35,353 nt of DNA from Marinobacterium marinum (GCF_013868415.1 NZ_JACEMT010000013.1:1-35353), one strand, 5' to 3'. Positions 17,101-26,290 are shown, counted from the first letter of the stretch. Notes: generated by a model not told the origin, from the letters alone. Translations and numbers: made by a program.

Positions 17101-17575
17101 GACGCCCCAGTGTACGCCAGTGCTCAACCCCCAGTTTCAGACCGGGAGGCTGGTCCTGCCACAGCGTTCGATACAGCGCCATCGCCTGCTCGACCTGGCC
17201 ACTGGCCGCGAGTAAGCGTGCCTGCTGCAGCTGTTGCTCTCCATCCGTATACACATGCAGCAAAGCCTCGGCCTGCCGGTGTTTAAACGACTGGTCTTCA
17301 CGTGGCCAGCTGTTCAACAGCTCTTCTGCCCGTGCCTGGTTGCCCTGCTCCAGATGGAACTCAACGCCGGCAAACAATACATCCGGATGCAAGGGGGCCA
17401 ACAGCTCAAGCCTGCGCAAGGCACTTTGAACCAGATCATCCCGGTACAGCGCCTGTCCGGCATGCAACTGATCCATCAGCCAGTCGGTCTGCTGTTGTCG
17501 TGTGTGCTCAGACTGTGCCCATACTCCACCGGTATGCAGCACACAACATATTGAAAGAAGAGACACTATTCGCAT
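14135..17575 (-). CDS. bcsC: Cellulose export outer-membrane protein BcsC
   Basis: 1146 residues (E. coli 1157). Residues 1-20 form a Sec signal ending VWA. From about 25 to 730 is a long superhelix of tetratricopeptide repeats (for example ERYRQAHAPLKAALKTYPDD and AQRAYRKVMQIRPDDVDGPL). The last 350 or so residues have the BCSC-type beta-barrel with GVAIGWSGDRWSWDLGHSP and PVSYARRSQDWSVALDASLG. The TPR part spans the periplasm and the barrel lets the glucan out of the cell. It is the last gene of the bcs operon, and its ATG overlaps the bcsZ stop by 10 bases. The C-terminus ends AEWR rather than in the usual aromatic residue. Confidence 0.93.
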   Translation of the reverse strand: MRIVSLLSICCVLHTGGVWAQSEHTRQQQTDWLMDQLHAGQALYRDDLVQSALRRLELLAPLHPDVLFAGVEFHLEQGNQARAEELLNSWPREDQSFKHRQAEALLHVYTDGEQQLQQARLLAASGQVEQAMALYRTLWQDQPPGLKLGVEHWRTLGRLDEQRPAAIEGLQQMDRRYPGNPEVRLGLIKLLLAEERAEEALLLLGELAKNPQAVNRAAEVEYNYLIDLPVSDDAAQLWERFLTRYVGTSYHQGADREWQNQRTLLGDPAWRAGEKGKALVAAERYRQAHAPLKAALKTYPDDPGLLGALGQVQVNLQQYGAAVRTLTRAEKLEQDGSFISKWHDLRIYAQSLEWLQRGHQALADGQYAQAQRAYRKVMQIRPDDVDGPLGMAETALAEGDDATALKWFGKARRINPENGKLVYTLVGYYRTRSLEQAEAVLDSLSPAARKRYADLVVSVQQERLMRDVEAALVRRDTATAMQLLQEATESAPPSPWLSYRLADLLVAEGKVGDADEVFQTLLEHQGQDPEARYAHGLYLASLDRDDASLATLAAIESSRWTPGMEELALRVEGRKRRQAASLLREQGDMVAARANLSRSNSPEDHLLLADWLREDGAYAEAIERYQQLTTEESVSLDARLGLVESYLRTGDHAFAQVRLDSITLEGASVNQQRRYIYLLTELGQTDHAARLIADLVEAQPSDPLVLRDAAQLQSDPEQALSLYAQGLASLGLMTSADAGDGESLTRATRSRVEDDWLAASLKRGAAETYQHLNPSIQLQHDTGWRTDNSPSGVNDLSLQTTLLRLEVPAGNGRAWLQAEQVRLDSDIPESRDFFGACNAVLDGCQFDGLDTSGTGVAIGWSGDRWSWDLGHSPFGFEVDNWLGGVSYDSSLGEWGYTLTLSRRPMSNSLVSYAGAVDPVTGLSWGGVTATGVTLGLSHDQGEANGVWASLGAHQLEGERVEDNIRLTAMGGYYHRMINELDEQLRVGGSVMFMHFDKELSENTLGQGAYYSPQAYLSFGLPVSYARRSQDWSVALDASLGWSYSRTDGHAYYPGHESLIANSGWVPDPYAGWGSDADSSTGLGVRMSARGEYRLDSHWVLGGGISWQASNDYAPGSASVYLRYLFNPWQGKLDLPVGPLEPYAEWR

Positions 17576-18666
17576 GAGCTTAGCCAGGCCGGCCGCAACC
17601 GCCCCCTCTTGTCAAAACAGTAGAACCCCTGATGCCAGCCAAGGCCGAACAACAGCAGGGAATTATTGTAATACGCCCGTGGTTCAGGCGGCTGAGCCTG
17701 TACCCGGTCCAGTTGTTGCTGTAACAGCGGCTGCCATTCGGGACGTGCTGCCAACAGCGGCAGCAGGGCTGCCGAAAAACCGACAGGACCTGTTCCCTGT
17801 GCCATGCCTTCAAGACTATCCACATGTTCCGGTGGCAGCCCCGTACGACCGACCTGGCTCACCATGGGCACATACTGCTCGATCAACAGCTCACGTCCCG
17901 GTGCCCCTTGCGCCAGCATGCCCAACCACAAGTACACACGTATGGCGTCATAGCTGCCTCCGGACTGGTCAACCGGTATGTCCCAGCCAGTCTCCCGATG
18001 CCACCACAACCAATCGGGGGCCAAACCGGCAGGAGCCGCCTCCAGCAACATTTTTCGGCTGCTGTCCGCCACATCTCCCCAGATTAGGGACTCTTCCTCA
18101 AAGCGGGCCAACAGCTGCAGTGGCAGATAACTGGGATTCAAACGCCACCCCTGGTCGGACTCAAAGCCGATATTGCCCGGCAACAGCCCCAACCCAAGCC
18201 CTCTCATGGGCTGCAGGCTCTGCGCCGCCGAACGCCACAGAAGTTCGCGCCCCAGGCGGGTATAGTCAGGCTCTTGCCACAAACGACCCGCCTCCAGCAG
18301 GCTGTACGCAATCCACAAATCGGAGTCACTGGCATTGTTGCTGTCCAGAACACCCCAGTCACCGTGGTCATTCTGCCCCCATAGCCAGGCCGGCAGGCGT
18401 GTAGCCAGGTTGCCATCAGCCAGGTTGTTTTCGGTCCAGTTCAGCAGACGGTCAAATCCCTCCCGGTCATTGGCTACCAGCGCAAAGAACAGTCCATAGC
18501 TCTGCCCCTCTGACGTGGTGATGGCGCGCGGTGACGAATGGTCAATAATACGACCGTCGTCACTCATCATTGCCGCCTTGTACTGCTCCCAGGCGGGCCA
18601 AACCTCTCCCCTGACCGGCCCGGCCAAGACCAGCAACCAAAACAGCACACCGCTCGCCAGCCTCAT
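17566..18666 (-). CDS. bcsZ: Periplasmic endo-beta-1,4-glucanase BcsZ (GH8)
   Basis: 366 residues from ATG 18666, with GGAG upstream; two bases separate it from the bcsB stop. Residues 1-20 are a signal peptide. The GH8 catalytic acid is Glu53 in TTSEGQSYGLF, and the second catalytic carboxylate is Asp240 in GGSYDAIRVYLW, aligning with Glu55 and Asp243 of E. coli BcsZ. The enzyme trims or untangles nascent cellulose in the periplasm and is needed for normal polymer output. Its place between bcsB and bcsC is the standard order. Confidence 0.94.
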   Translation of the reverse strand: MRLASGVLFWLLVLAGPVRGEVWPAWEQYKAAMMSDDGRIIDHSSPRAITTSEGQSYGLFFALVANDREGFDRLLNWTENNLADGNLATRLPAWLWGQNDHGDWGVLDSNNASDSDLWIAYSLLEAGRLWQEPDYTRLGRELLWRSAAQSLQPMRGLGLGLLPGNIGFESDQGWRLNPSYLPLQLLARFEEESLIWGDVADSSRKMLLEAAPAGLAPDWLWWHRETGWDIPVDQSGGSYDAIRVYLWLGMLAQGAPGRELLIEQYVPMVSQVGRTGLPPEHVDSLEGMAQGTGPVGFSAALLPLLAARPEWQPLLQQQLDRVQAQPPEPRAYYNNSLLLFGLGWHQGFYCFDKRGRLRPAWLSSCE

Positions 18667-18668
18667 TT

Positions 18669-21029
18669 TCAGTGCTCCTGAACCCGCCGATGAGCCGCCC
18701 AACGCAGCGCTTTCCATAGCAGTATCGCAACCAGCAGGGTGCAGAGCGCCGCCAACGCCGCCAGCAGAAGCGGGTGAGCCGACAGCAGATACCACAACTT
18801 CAGCCACCAGGGCAGATGACCAACGTAATACTGCTCACCCACCAGATGACTGTCGACACCACTGGTCCGTATCAATGAAACCGAGCCCTGTACCGCTCCC
18901 AAAGCGCCCGAATCACTCAGCGTTTCACGCAGCAAGCGATATCCCTCTTCATCACTGGCCAGTAACGCCACAATACTGCGTTGCTTCGCAAGCGGCGACT
19001 GTGTGCCGATGATGGCTGCCAACGGTCCCTGCGCACTGACCTCCACCCGGTTTTCAGCGGGGAAATTCGCTTGTTCCAGACGGGCCGGAGCCTGTTCCAA
19101 TACTGCTTTGCGGACGGGCGGCTGCAACAACCAGTCACTCGTCTGCTGCAGCAAGGCATTGATTTCTGCAGCTTGCTCAACCCCCTCCGGCAAGGAGCCG
19201 AACACCAGCCAATCAACATTCTGCTGCTGAACGTCCTGCACATCGTGACCGACACTCACCTGAAAAGCGGGATAGCCCGTTTGAGCCGAGATGCCGGCCA
19301 GCGTTTCCAGCATCAGGCTGATCTGTGTGCCGCTCGGGTTTTCCGGCATCAGGACACGGGTTTCGGACAGGTCAGCCATGCGACTGAACGGGAAGCCGCT
19401 GCGCGCAAAGGCGGATAGGTCCGGCATTGCGATAAAATGATGATACCCGGTGAAATCGATCGTTGACTCGCCATCGATCAGCGCTCGACTGTCTACCATC
19501 AGAGTGGTCTGGCAATGGTCCGGCTGGGCACTACCAAAGGTCGTCGCGAAACTGAAATCGTACCTGAGCGTATTGCGAGCACCGATTTTGAGCGCCGGTA
19601 CCAGCATCTGATCACGCGAACTGGCCGTTTCTTCGGAGGTCACCGCCAGGCGCAGTTGTTCCAGATTATTGTGCTGCCCCCCCGTCAGCGGCAAGCCCAT
19701 AATAAATTCGCCGTTAATACTGATATTCAGGCGGGATTCGTCATTAGCCGTCGGCGCTGTGTAGCGATATCGAGTTTGTACCGGAATCCCCTGATTGCGC
19801 CAGACAAACAGGTCGGGCGGCAGATTGATTTCCAACTCAATGGGATCCGGTATCAAGCCACGTGTTTGCAACTGCCCCGGATATTGGACCAGCTCGGCAA
19901 AGCGTACCGGTCTGTCTGTCGGCATCCAGTTGGGTGCGTCATAGGGCTGACGCGGCAGCAACGGCTGCACATCACGAATTTCGGCCCGCTCTCCCCGCAA
20001 CAGTTTGCCTCCCAATGCCAACGCCCGCACAGCCATGGCCAGTTCGGCATCATCCTGCCCCTGAATCAGCAGCACCTTGCTGTAACGGTCTTCAGGGTGA
20101 TCGATCAGCTGCACATCCGCTCCCGAGACCGGTGGGAAAACTTCCGGATCCGACATGAACGCCGGGCGACGCTGATTTGTCGCCAATACCAGGCTGTGTA
20201 TCGGTTTTTCGCCTTCGCCCCGGACCGGAAGGTGCTCAAACAACACGGGAAACTCCGCACCTCTCCAGCCGGAAAGACTGCCGAAATATGATGCCAGTAC
20301 GGCGGCAGACTGCAGGTTATCGGTATTGAAATCCGTCGGCAGTACAAGGTTTACCCGTACTCGATCACGGTCGCCCTCATCAAAAAAGGGCTGCGGGAAA
20401 AAGGCGAGATCATTGCGCATATCCAGCGCCTGCTCGTACAACTCCACCCGGCTTTTTTTACCCAGGCTGAGCCACAGAGAACTGTGCCCCGGATCTTCGC
20501 AGACATCTGCGTAGTGCCCCACGAACTCGATCCGCACCTGGTTAAAGTCGGTTACCAGTTTCGGGTCCAACGCGACATGCTGCTGAGTCGAGCGTCCAAG
20601 ATTTTCTTCTGCAATGACGACCGTATCCATCAACACATCGTTGAGATACACCCGCAGGTGAGACAGCCCCGGCAACAACGAGGGCGAAGGCGTGTAATTC
20701 AGATTCAGCCCGGCTTCCTTGGCGATTCGATCCCGACGCAGCGCGAAATTCACTTCTTCGGTATTACGCACGCCGAGCAACATGCGATCCCGATCATCGC
20801 CCAGCAGGGCGAAACTCTGAGCACGCGGCCAGCCAGGAGGCTGCTCAATTTCGACCAGAGCTTCCGCCGGCATTTCGACAACCGCCTCGATCTGCTGTTC
20901 GGAACCCACGGCCGCTGTCTGACCAACCGCTTCTATTGACTCATCAACGGCATGCAGAGTGCCCGCAAACAGCAGAGCAAGACTGGCAACAAGAGAATGT
21001 TTAATTATTCGCATAATAACTTTAACCAT
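18669..21029 (-). CDS. bcsB: Cellulose synthase periplasmic subunit BcsB
   Basis: About 786 residues. ATG 21029 is chosen, 8 bp after the bcsA stop; ATG 21014 is in frame and equally usable, and neither has a good ribosome site. A signal peptide (IIKHSLVASLALLFAGTLHA) leads a large periplasmic part with the paired carbohydrate-binding and flavodoxin-like domains of the BcsB family. The C-terminal helix PWWLKLWYLLSAHPLLLAAL plus LLVAILLWKALRW anchors it to BcsA in the inner membrane. BcsB is required for synthase activity and guides the glucan away from the membrane. The frame is open far upstream into bcsA, but that region is bcsA sequence. Confidence 0.93.
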   Translation of the reverse strand: MVKVIMRIIKHSLVASLALLFAGTLHAVDESIEAVGQTAAVGSEQQIEAVVEMPAEALVEIEQPPGWPRAQSFALLGDDRDRMLLGVRNTEEVNFALRRDRIAKEAGLNLNYTPSPSLLPGLSHLRVYLNDVLMDTVVIAEENLGRSTQQHVALDPKLVTDFNQVRIEFVGHYADVCEDPGHSSLWLSLGKKSRVELYEQALDMRNDLAFFPQPFFDEGDRDRVRVNLVLPTDFNTDNLQSAAVLASYFGSLSGWRGAEFPVLFEHLPVRGEGEKPIHSLVLATNQRRPAFMSDPEVFPPVSGADVQLIDHPEDRYSKVLLIQGQDDAELAMAVRALALGGKLLRGERAEIRDVQPLLPRQPYDAPNWMPTDRPVRFAELVQYPGQLQTRGLIPDPIELEINLPPDLFVWRNQGIPVQTRYRYTAPTANDESRLNISINGEFIMGLPLTGGQHNNLEQLRLAVTSEETASSRDQMLVPALKIGARNTLRYDFSFATTFGSAQPDHCQTTLMVDSRALIDGESTIDFTGYHHFIAMPDLSAFARSGFPFSRMADLSETRVLMPENPSGTQISLMLETLAGISAQTGYPAFQVSVGHDVQDVQQQNVDWLVFGSLPEGVEQAAEINALLQQTSDWLLQPPVRKAVLEQAPARLEQANFPAENRVEVSAQGPLAAIIGTQSPLAKQRSIVALLASDEEGYRLLRETLSDSGALGAVQGSVSLIRTSGVDSHLVGEQYYVGHLPWWLKLWYLLSAHPLLLAALAALCTLLVAILLWKALRWAAHRRVQEH

Positions 21030-21037
21030 TGATAATA

Positions 21038-23599
21038 TTAAGAAAAACGCTGTGTCTTGGGCCAGCGAGGCAAATAGGATGCGACCCATCTCAGTAGCCG
21101 CAATACGGGGGCGAACAGCTCCCTTACCCAAAGCGGCAGGAAGCGATACAGGCACAGATATCCCCTGAATCCGACCCTCAGCACTTCCACCAAACTCTGC
21201 AGCGGCCGTTCCTCTTCCTGCTGTTCAAGCCAGTCCAGCCAGGCATCGGCACGTGCAAAGGTGCACTGGACAAAATCGATCATCTGCTGGTGGCTCATCT
21301 CGTTGAAGCGAATGCCGATAACACTTCCATCCTCTCGGGCAACGACTCCAGGGAAACTGTAATCCTGCTCGCCCCTGCCCAGCACAACCGAGACCTCGGT
21401 GCCCTCTGCCAGGGAAAGTGCTTCCGGCAGCTCAACCGCTACGCCACCCTCCGAGTAATCCTGCAGGGTGCCGCGATAATAATGCCCGCTGGCCAGCTTG
21501 AGACTGGCCGGCAGTTTGAAGCGCACCCGGTGACTCTGCCGCACCTGACGTGCCTCGGCCGCTATCGCAACGGCTGCACCGATGATCAGCAGGTTATAAA
21601 ATACCCACAGGCTGGTCACGATCACGGTCCCTTGCTGATCCACCGGCCCGGTCATGAAACGCCAGACGGCAAACCCCAACCCCAGAATGTTCAGCAGCGC
21701 CAGCGCCAGATAAGGTCGGGCGATGCGCCAGTCAAACTGTTCTTCTTCCATCAAGCCACCCTTCGCCGTGACGTTGAAGCTGCCCTTCGAAGGATCGATC
21801 AGTGCAACCGTGGTCGGGCGCGCGATGTACCAGGCCAGCACGGTCTCATACACCTCGCCCCAAAAGGTCTTGCGGTATTTGCCCTGCATGCGGGCGGCGG
21901 TCAGACTGGAATGAATCATGTGCGGCAGAATATAGAGCACCAGCAATGCCGCCGGGGCATAAATGATATAGGCATGCAGCACCAGAAAGGCCAGCGGTGC
22001 CAGCAGAAAGACCAGACGCGGCAGTCCCGCCAGAAAGTGCAGCATGGCGTTGGCGTAACAGAGCCGCTGAAACAGCGTCAAGCCACGTCCCATCAAAGGG
22101 TTATCGATACGGAAAATCTGTGCCATCCCGCGCGCCCAACGGATGCGCTGGCCAACATGAGCCGACAGACTTTCGGTGGCCAGTCCGGCGGCCTGGGGAA
22201 TACGCATGTAGGCCGAGTTCCAGCCCAGTCGGTGCATGCGCAGCGCGGTATGGGCATCCTCGGTGACGGTTTCCACGGCAACCCCGCCGACCTCTTCCAG
22301 TGCCGTACGGCGCAGGACCGCACAGGAGCCACAGAAAAAGGCCGCATTCCACATATCATTGCCATCCTGGACCAGGCCATAGAACAGCTCGCCCTCGTTG
22401 GGGCTGCGCCGGAACACGCCAAGATTTCGCTCGACCGGGTCGGGTGACAGGAAGTGATGCGGCGTTTGTACCAGGGCCAGCTTCGGATCCTGCAGGAAAC
22501 CGCCAACAGTCAACTGTAGAAAGGTGCGCGCCGGAATATGGTCACAGTCAAAGATGGCGATCAATTCACCATCCGTCAGCGTAAACGCATGGTTGAGGTT
22601 ACCCGCCTTGGCATGACGATTGTCCGTTCGTGTGATGTACCCGACTCCGACCTCTGCGGCAAACTCCCGGAAGGCTTCACGGCGCCCGTCATCCAGTACA
22701 TAAATATTCAGTTTGTCAGCCGGCCAGTCCACTCCCAGTGCGGCATAGACCGTGGTACGTACAACCGAAAGCGGCTCGTTGTAGGTCGGGATCATCAAGT
22801 CCACCGTCGGCCACAGAGACGTATCCTCCGGCAACGGCGTGGGCTGGCGCCGCAGAGGCCAGCAGGTTTGCACATAGCCCAGAATCAGGATCAGCCAGGA
22901 GTAGGTCTCGGCAATCAGCAGGGTCATCCCCAGCACCAGGTCCAGCGAATCATTCCAGTTCAGCGTGGATGTGTAACGCCACCACAGGTAGCGACAGGAC
23001 ACCAGCACCGACAAGACGATCAACAGCAAGGTTGGAAAGCGCCCCGGCAACTTGCGCACCACCATAGCCATGGCCCACAGCAAAATGACGAAAGCCAACT
23101 GGGCAAGAGGCCCGAAGGGCTGTGTAACACTCAACGCCGCCAACAGCAGGGCACAGACTGCCAGCACGGCGTAGATTCCTGTACTGCCGCGACTGATACG
23201 ACGCTGCCAAGCCGCTTTCCGCTCGGGCTCCATGACACTCTCGATACGACGTGTCCAGGCTCTGCTCAAAGGTGCCAGACGGGCTGCCAGCCAGCGACCC
23301 ACGCCCTGTCCCTTGCCAAACAGATTTCGGGTCAGGCTGAAGGAGCGCTCCGGCCAGGGGCGCACCAGCAGAAGCCAGCAGCCCTGAATCAGGTAGCGCA
23401 GTGGATCACCCGGCAAGGGGCGCCGCCCGGCCACCTGAGGAAACCACACGTCTCGGCTGGCACGCACCTGCTGCCAGCCGGGTTGTTCGAGGCGCAGCAC
23501 CAGCCAGGCCAGACAATGACAGCAGGCCAGCCACAATGCGGTAAAGCGACTGGCACCGCGCTGCCGAAGGGCGGCATAGGGAAACAGGTTAGCCTTCAT
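21038..23599 (-). CDS. bcsA: Cellulose synthase catalytic subunit BcsA (UDP-forming)
   Basis: 853 residues (E. coli 872). The start is ATG 23599, with AGGGTGG five bases upstream; an in-frame GTG at 23608 is possible. It is a GT2 glycosyltransferase in the inner membrane with substrate motifs DDG (303-305), DCD (351-353), TED (446-448) and QRIRW (484-488). Transmembrane helices flank the catalytic domain. A C-terminal PilZ domain binds c-di-GMP through RQSHR (687-691) and DYSEGG further on. It polymerises UDP-glucose to cellulose and threads it through the membrane, switched on by c-di-GMP. The N-terminal 140 residues resemble E. coli BcsA rather than the short alphaproteobacterial type. It overlaps bcsQ by 11 bases. 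Confidence 0.96.
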   Translation of the reverse strand: MKANLFPYAALRQRGASRFTALWLACCHCLAWLVLRLEQPGWQQVRASRDVWFPQVAGRRPLPGDPLRYLIQGCWLLLVRPWPERSFSLTRNLFGKGQGVGRWLAARLAPLSRAWTRRIESVMEPERKAAWQRRISRGSTGIYAVLAVCALLLAALSVTQPFGPLAQLAFVILLWAMAMVVRKLPGRFPTLLLIVLSVLVSCRYLWWRYTSTLNWNDSLDLVLGMTLLIAETYSWLILILGYVQTCWPLRRQPTPLPEDTSLWPTVDLMIPTYNEPLSVVRTTVYAALGVDWPADKLNIYVLDDGRREAFREFAAEVGVGYITRTDNRHAKAGNLNHAFTLTDGELIAIFDCDHIPARTFLQLTVGGFLQDPKLALVQTPHHFLSPDPVERNLGVFRRSPNEGELFYGLVQDGNDMWNAAFFCGSCAVLRRTALEEVGGVAVETVTEDAHTALRMHRLGWNSAYMRIPQAAGLATESLSAHVGQRIRWARGMAQIFRIDNPLMGRGLTLFQRLCYANAMLHFLAGLPRLVFLLAPLAFLVLHAYIIYAPAALLVLYILPHMIHSSLTAARMQGKYRKTFWGEVYETVLAWYIARPTTVALIDPSKGSFNVTAKGGLMEEEQFDWRIARPYLALALLNILGLGFAVWRFMTGPVDQQGTVIVTSLWVFYNLLIIGAAVAIAAEARQVRQSHRVRFKLPASLKLASGHYYRGTLQDYSEGGVAVELPEALSLAEGTEVSVVLGRGEQDYSFPGVVAREDGSVIGIRFNEMSHQQMIDFVQCTFARADAWLDWLEQQEEERPLQSLVEVLRVGFRGYLCLYRFLPLWVRELFAPVLRLLRWVASYLPRWPKTQRFS

Positions 23600-24317
23600 G
23601 TCGGCCACCCTGCTGGCTCAGGCACCAGATTGCCAGGCTGCGCAAGGTATCCGCAGCCTGGCTGTTGACCGCATGAGCACCCACCGGCTGCTTGTACGCC
23701 ATGGACTCCGCCATGCCTTCGTCCTGATAAACGGGTAACGGCAGCAGCCGATCACCATACTGATGCCGCCAGAGCAGCAGCAAGTCCTGCTGCAGTCGAC
23801 TGGCCGGATCATAGCCGTTGATCATCAGCTTGCGCACTGTTTCCCGCCCCTGCAGCAGAGCGTGACAGGCGGCATCGGGACGCAGCACCTGAATATCCAG
23901 GTCCGGTCGAAGCGAGCCGCAGTGCCCCGACAGGCGATGATGAGGTGTATCCAGCAGTATCCAGTCAAAGGATTGCGTCAGCTCGGCCAGCCGCAACGGC
24001 CACTCATCAGGGTGATCCTGCAACCAGTGATCCAGCCGCCCCACAGTCATCGCATCAACACGCCCATAGGGTAAAAGACACAGCCCGGAGCGCAGCTCCC
24101 AGGCCTGTTCGCGCCAGTCCTGTTGTTCTTTCCAGGCATGCGCCCAGCCGCCGGACTCGGCAAAGGGCCGCTCAAAATGCAGCCGCAGCATATTCTCGGG
24201 ACAATGATCCACCACCAGGACTCGCTGCCCTAGACGATTCAGCTCGTATGCCAGCGCCGCCACCAGCGAGGTAGTCCCCACGCCACCTCTGATCCCCTGC
24301 AGGCGTATGATGCTCAT
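23589..24317 (-). CDS. bcsQ: Cellulose biosynthesis ParA/MinD-like ATPase BcsQ
   Basis: 242 residues. The N-terminal RGGVGTTSLVAAL is the BcsQ form of the deviant Walker A of MinD/ParA ATPases, with Thr-Thr in place of the usual Lys-Thr/Ser. It is followed by VLVVDHCPENMLRLHF and the WILLDTPHH Walker B region. In E. coli, BcsQ with BcsR is essential for assembling the Bcs secretion complex at the inner membrane. An ATGA overlap couples it to bcsR upstream, and it overlaps bcsA downstream. Confidence 0.93.
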   Translation of the reverse strand: MSIIRLQGIRGGVGTTSLVAALAYELNRLGQRVLVVDHCPENMLRLHFERPFAESGGWAHAWKEQQDWREQAWELRSGLCLLPYGRVDAMTVGRLDHWLQDHPDEWPLRLAELTQSFDWILLDTPHHRLSGHCGSLRPDLDIQVLRPDAACHALLQGRETVRKLMINGYDPASRLQQDLLLLWRHQYGDRLLPLPVYQDEGMAESMAYKQPVGAHAVNSQAADTLRSLAIWCLSQQGGRHEG

Positions 24318-24490
24318 GTCTCGGCCTCAGTGTCAGGCAGCGGCTCCAGCCCTTCCAGCTCCGCCAACAGAGGCCAGCGGCGCAAGGCGGCCATCAGAAC
24401 CTCCTCCCTGGAGGTGTCCAGGTGACGCCACTCGCCTACCTTGCTGCGCAGCAGGAAGAGATCATCACGTGCTCTCTGTTCATGATTCAT
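24314..24490 (-). CDS. bcsR: Cellulose biosynthesis protein BcsR
   Basis: 58 residues from ATG 24490, which forms an ATGA overlap with the bcsG stop; an in-frame ATG at 24517 would add nine residues inside bcsG. The C-terminal part REEVLMAALRRWPLLAELE matches the conserved end of E. coli BcsR (REQLAAALKRWPLLAEF), and the position directly before bcsQ is as expected. BcsR stabilises BcsQ and joins the BcsE-containing regulatory complex. Confidence 0.85.
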   Translation of the reverse strand: MNHEQRARDDLFLLRSKVGEWRHLDTSREEVLMAALRRWPLLAELEGLEPLPDTEAET

Positions 24491-26112
24491 TTGAAGCGTG
24501 CCGGGTAAGGTAGCCATGTCCCTTGCTCCTCTAGCCGTATATAGGGTATGCCTTCATGTTCCAGCACTACGGTTCCCGCGTTTTCAGCCACCCAGGGGGT
24601 CACCGGAAGGTCGGCCAGCAGGTGCGGAAGGTCAACCGAAAGTGTGCCCGTTTCAGTGGACTGCGCGTACAGGCGCGACACGAACTCGGACAGCGCGAGA
24701 TAGCTGCTCGGCTCCGTAACCAGGTGCGGCGACTCGGTCTGTGCTCCCATGCCAAACAGTTTAATGCCGACCGGTACATGCGTAATCGCCGGGCTAGGCA
24801 GTTCCCGCATGCCCTGGATCTGCATGCGATCGCCATGCAGGTTGGCACCATGCTCGGGCACCAGCAGAACCGCCACTGGCCGCCCACTCTGTTCCAGCTG
24901 TTGGAAAAAGGCATCCAGATCCTGCAGCAGACGCTGTGCCAGCTCACGGTAGTCCGTTAGCCGCGTCCCGCCATCTCCGGTCACAATACGGTTACCGTCA
25001 TGCAGAGTGGTCGTGTTATAGAACAGCGCCGTAGAGGCCTGATGATCGCTCTGCTGACGCCGTTGCCACCAGGCCCCCAGCACTTCCCGGTCACGCCAGA
25101 TCGGCGAGTTGTCAAAGCCCAGAATATTCCGGCTCAGTCCGTGCTCGTCCACCACGGGATTGCCCAACCCGCCCTGCGTCTGCAGGTCGCCCAGGAAGTT
25201 GTCGTAGTGACCGTTATGGTTCATCGCCAGCTCGGTGTTGAAACCCAGCCCCCGCAAACGATCCATCAACAGGCATTGCTGCGGCACGTTATCCTCGTAC
25301 AATCCCTGGTGACTGCTTTGACCACAGCTGGCTCTCAGCAGACGCACGGCAGCCGGGCCACTATAGGAGGTAGCCGAGTTGAAGCGCTCAAAGACCACAT
25401 CCATCTGGCTGAACAGGGGATTGTCCTTGAGACCAACCGCATCCAGATCGTCCCATGCCATTGAGCACACATTAATGATCAACAGATCAAAAGGAGCACC
25501 GGCCTCGTCTGCAGGCGGGAACTGGGTCACCCGCCTCTGCTCTGCGTCATAAAAGGCCTGCAGGCTCTCATCCAGCGACATTTTCGTGTCCTGAGGCTTG
25601 CCCGTTTCGGCCATGACCTGCTCGCCACTTCCCTGCGCCATGGTCGGTGCCAGACTCAGCAAGGGCTGCAACGAAAACCAGCCCAGCCCCAACAAGGTAA
25701 AGGTGGTAAAACGCAGCCAGTGCCTCAGGTAGATATAGAACACGACAAAGGCCAGCAGAAGCGCACACAGAGTCCAGTTGACGAAACGCCCGGCCAGCTC
25801 CAGCAGGTACTTGCCACTGAAATCCATGACGCCTGGCTGGTTCAGTAATCGGGTAATCGGCGGCCACCAGCTGTCCTGATACAACAGGGCGATAGCCAAG
25901 GGTACCGCGATCAGAAGACGCGCATGACGAAGCCATGTCCAGGGCAGCGGCAGCAGCAGAAAAGCTGCAAATACGATATTGGGCAGGGGTTGCAGGTTCA
26001 GGTATCCCAGCCAGAACATGCCCAACTTGCATAGAAAATACAGATTCCAGTGCCCTAGCCCGATCTCGGATACACGAGACAAAGACCCACCGACACTCCC
26101 TTCACTTCTCAT
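24487..26112 (-). CDS. bcsG: Cellulose phosphoethanolamine transferase BcsG
   Basis: 541 residues. The N-terminal third has several membrane helices (about residues 25-155), and the rest is a periplasmic alkaline-phosphatase-type domain. Active-site residues align with E. coli BcsG: Cys216 (INVCSMAWDD), nucleophile Ser251 in SATSYSGPAAVRLLRASCG, His371 (LHDGN), Glu420 and His421 (VPEHGANLHGDRM). The enzyme moves phosphoethanolamine from phosphatidylethanolamine onto cellulose. Its presence with intact catalytic residues predicts pEtN-cellulose rather than plain cellulose. It overlaps bcsF by 11 bases and bcsR by 4. Confidence 0.95.
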   Translation of the reverse strand: MRSEGSVGGSLSRVSEIGLGHWNLYFLCKLGMFWLGYLNLQPLPNIVFAAFLLLPLPWTWLRHARLLIAVPLAIALLYQDSWWPPITRLLNQPGVMDFSGKYLLELAGRFVNWTLCALLLAFVVFYIYLRHWLRFTTFTLLGLGWFSLQPLLSLAPTMAQGSGEQVMAETGKPQDTKMSLDESLQAFYDAEQRRVTQFPPADEAGAPFDLLIINVCSMAWDDLDAVGLKDNPLFSQMDVVFERFNSATSYSGPAAVRLLRASCGQSSHQGLYEDNVPQQCLLMDRLRGLGFNTELAMNHNGHYDNFLGDLQTQGGLGNPVVDEHGLSRNILGFDNSPIWRDREVLGAWWQRRQQSDHQASTALFYNTTTLHDGNRIVTGDGGTRLTDYRELAQRLLQDLDAFFQQLEQSGRPVAVLLVPEHGANLHGDRMQIQGMRELPSPAITHVPVGIKLFGMGAQTESPHLVTEPSSYLALSEFVSRLYAQSTETGTLSVDLPHLLADLPVTPWVAENAGTVVLEHEGIPYIRLEEQGTWLPYPARFK

Positions 26113-26290
26113 TGTCGTGACTTTCCTCCGGCATAAACGAGCAAATATCCTGCTCCTTGAGATAGCGCGCGGGCATACGCCTGCTGAACCAGTCCAGCAG
26201 GCGACGTCCCTGACATATCACCAGCCATCCCAAAAACAGGCTCAACAGGCCGCCGATCGCGGCAACCTGCAGTACATCCGTATAAATCAT
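26102..26290 (-). CDS. bcsF: Small membrane protein BcsF
   Basis: 62 residues, like E. coli BcsF (63). One transmembrane helix (about residues 5-27, VLQVAAIGGLLSLFLGWLVI) is followed by a basic segment GRRLLDWFSRRMPARYLK. Sequence conservation in this family is low, so the call rests on size, topology and exact position between bcsE and bcsG. BcsF recruits BcsE to the membrane next to the synthase. Its ATG overlaps the bcsE stop (ATGA). Confidence 0.85.
   Translation of the reverse strand: MIYTDVLQVAAIGGLLSLFLGWLVICQGRRLLDWFSRRMPARYLKEQDICSFMPEESHDNEK

Noticed and set aside
21030-21155. 42-residue upstream extension of BcsB
   Set aside because: It would read the end of bcsA in another frame and hide the signal peptide. 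The start at 21029 (or 21014) keeps the signal at the N-terminus.
21290-22447. 385-residue plus-strand open frame opposite bcsA
   Set aside because: Lies wholly inside the BcsA catalytic and PilZ coding region; Gln/Arg/His-rich shadow composition.
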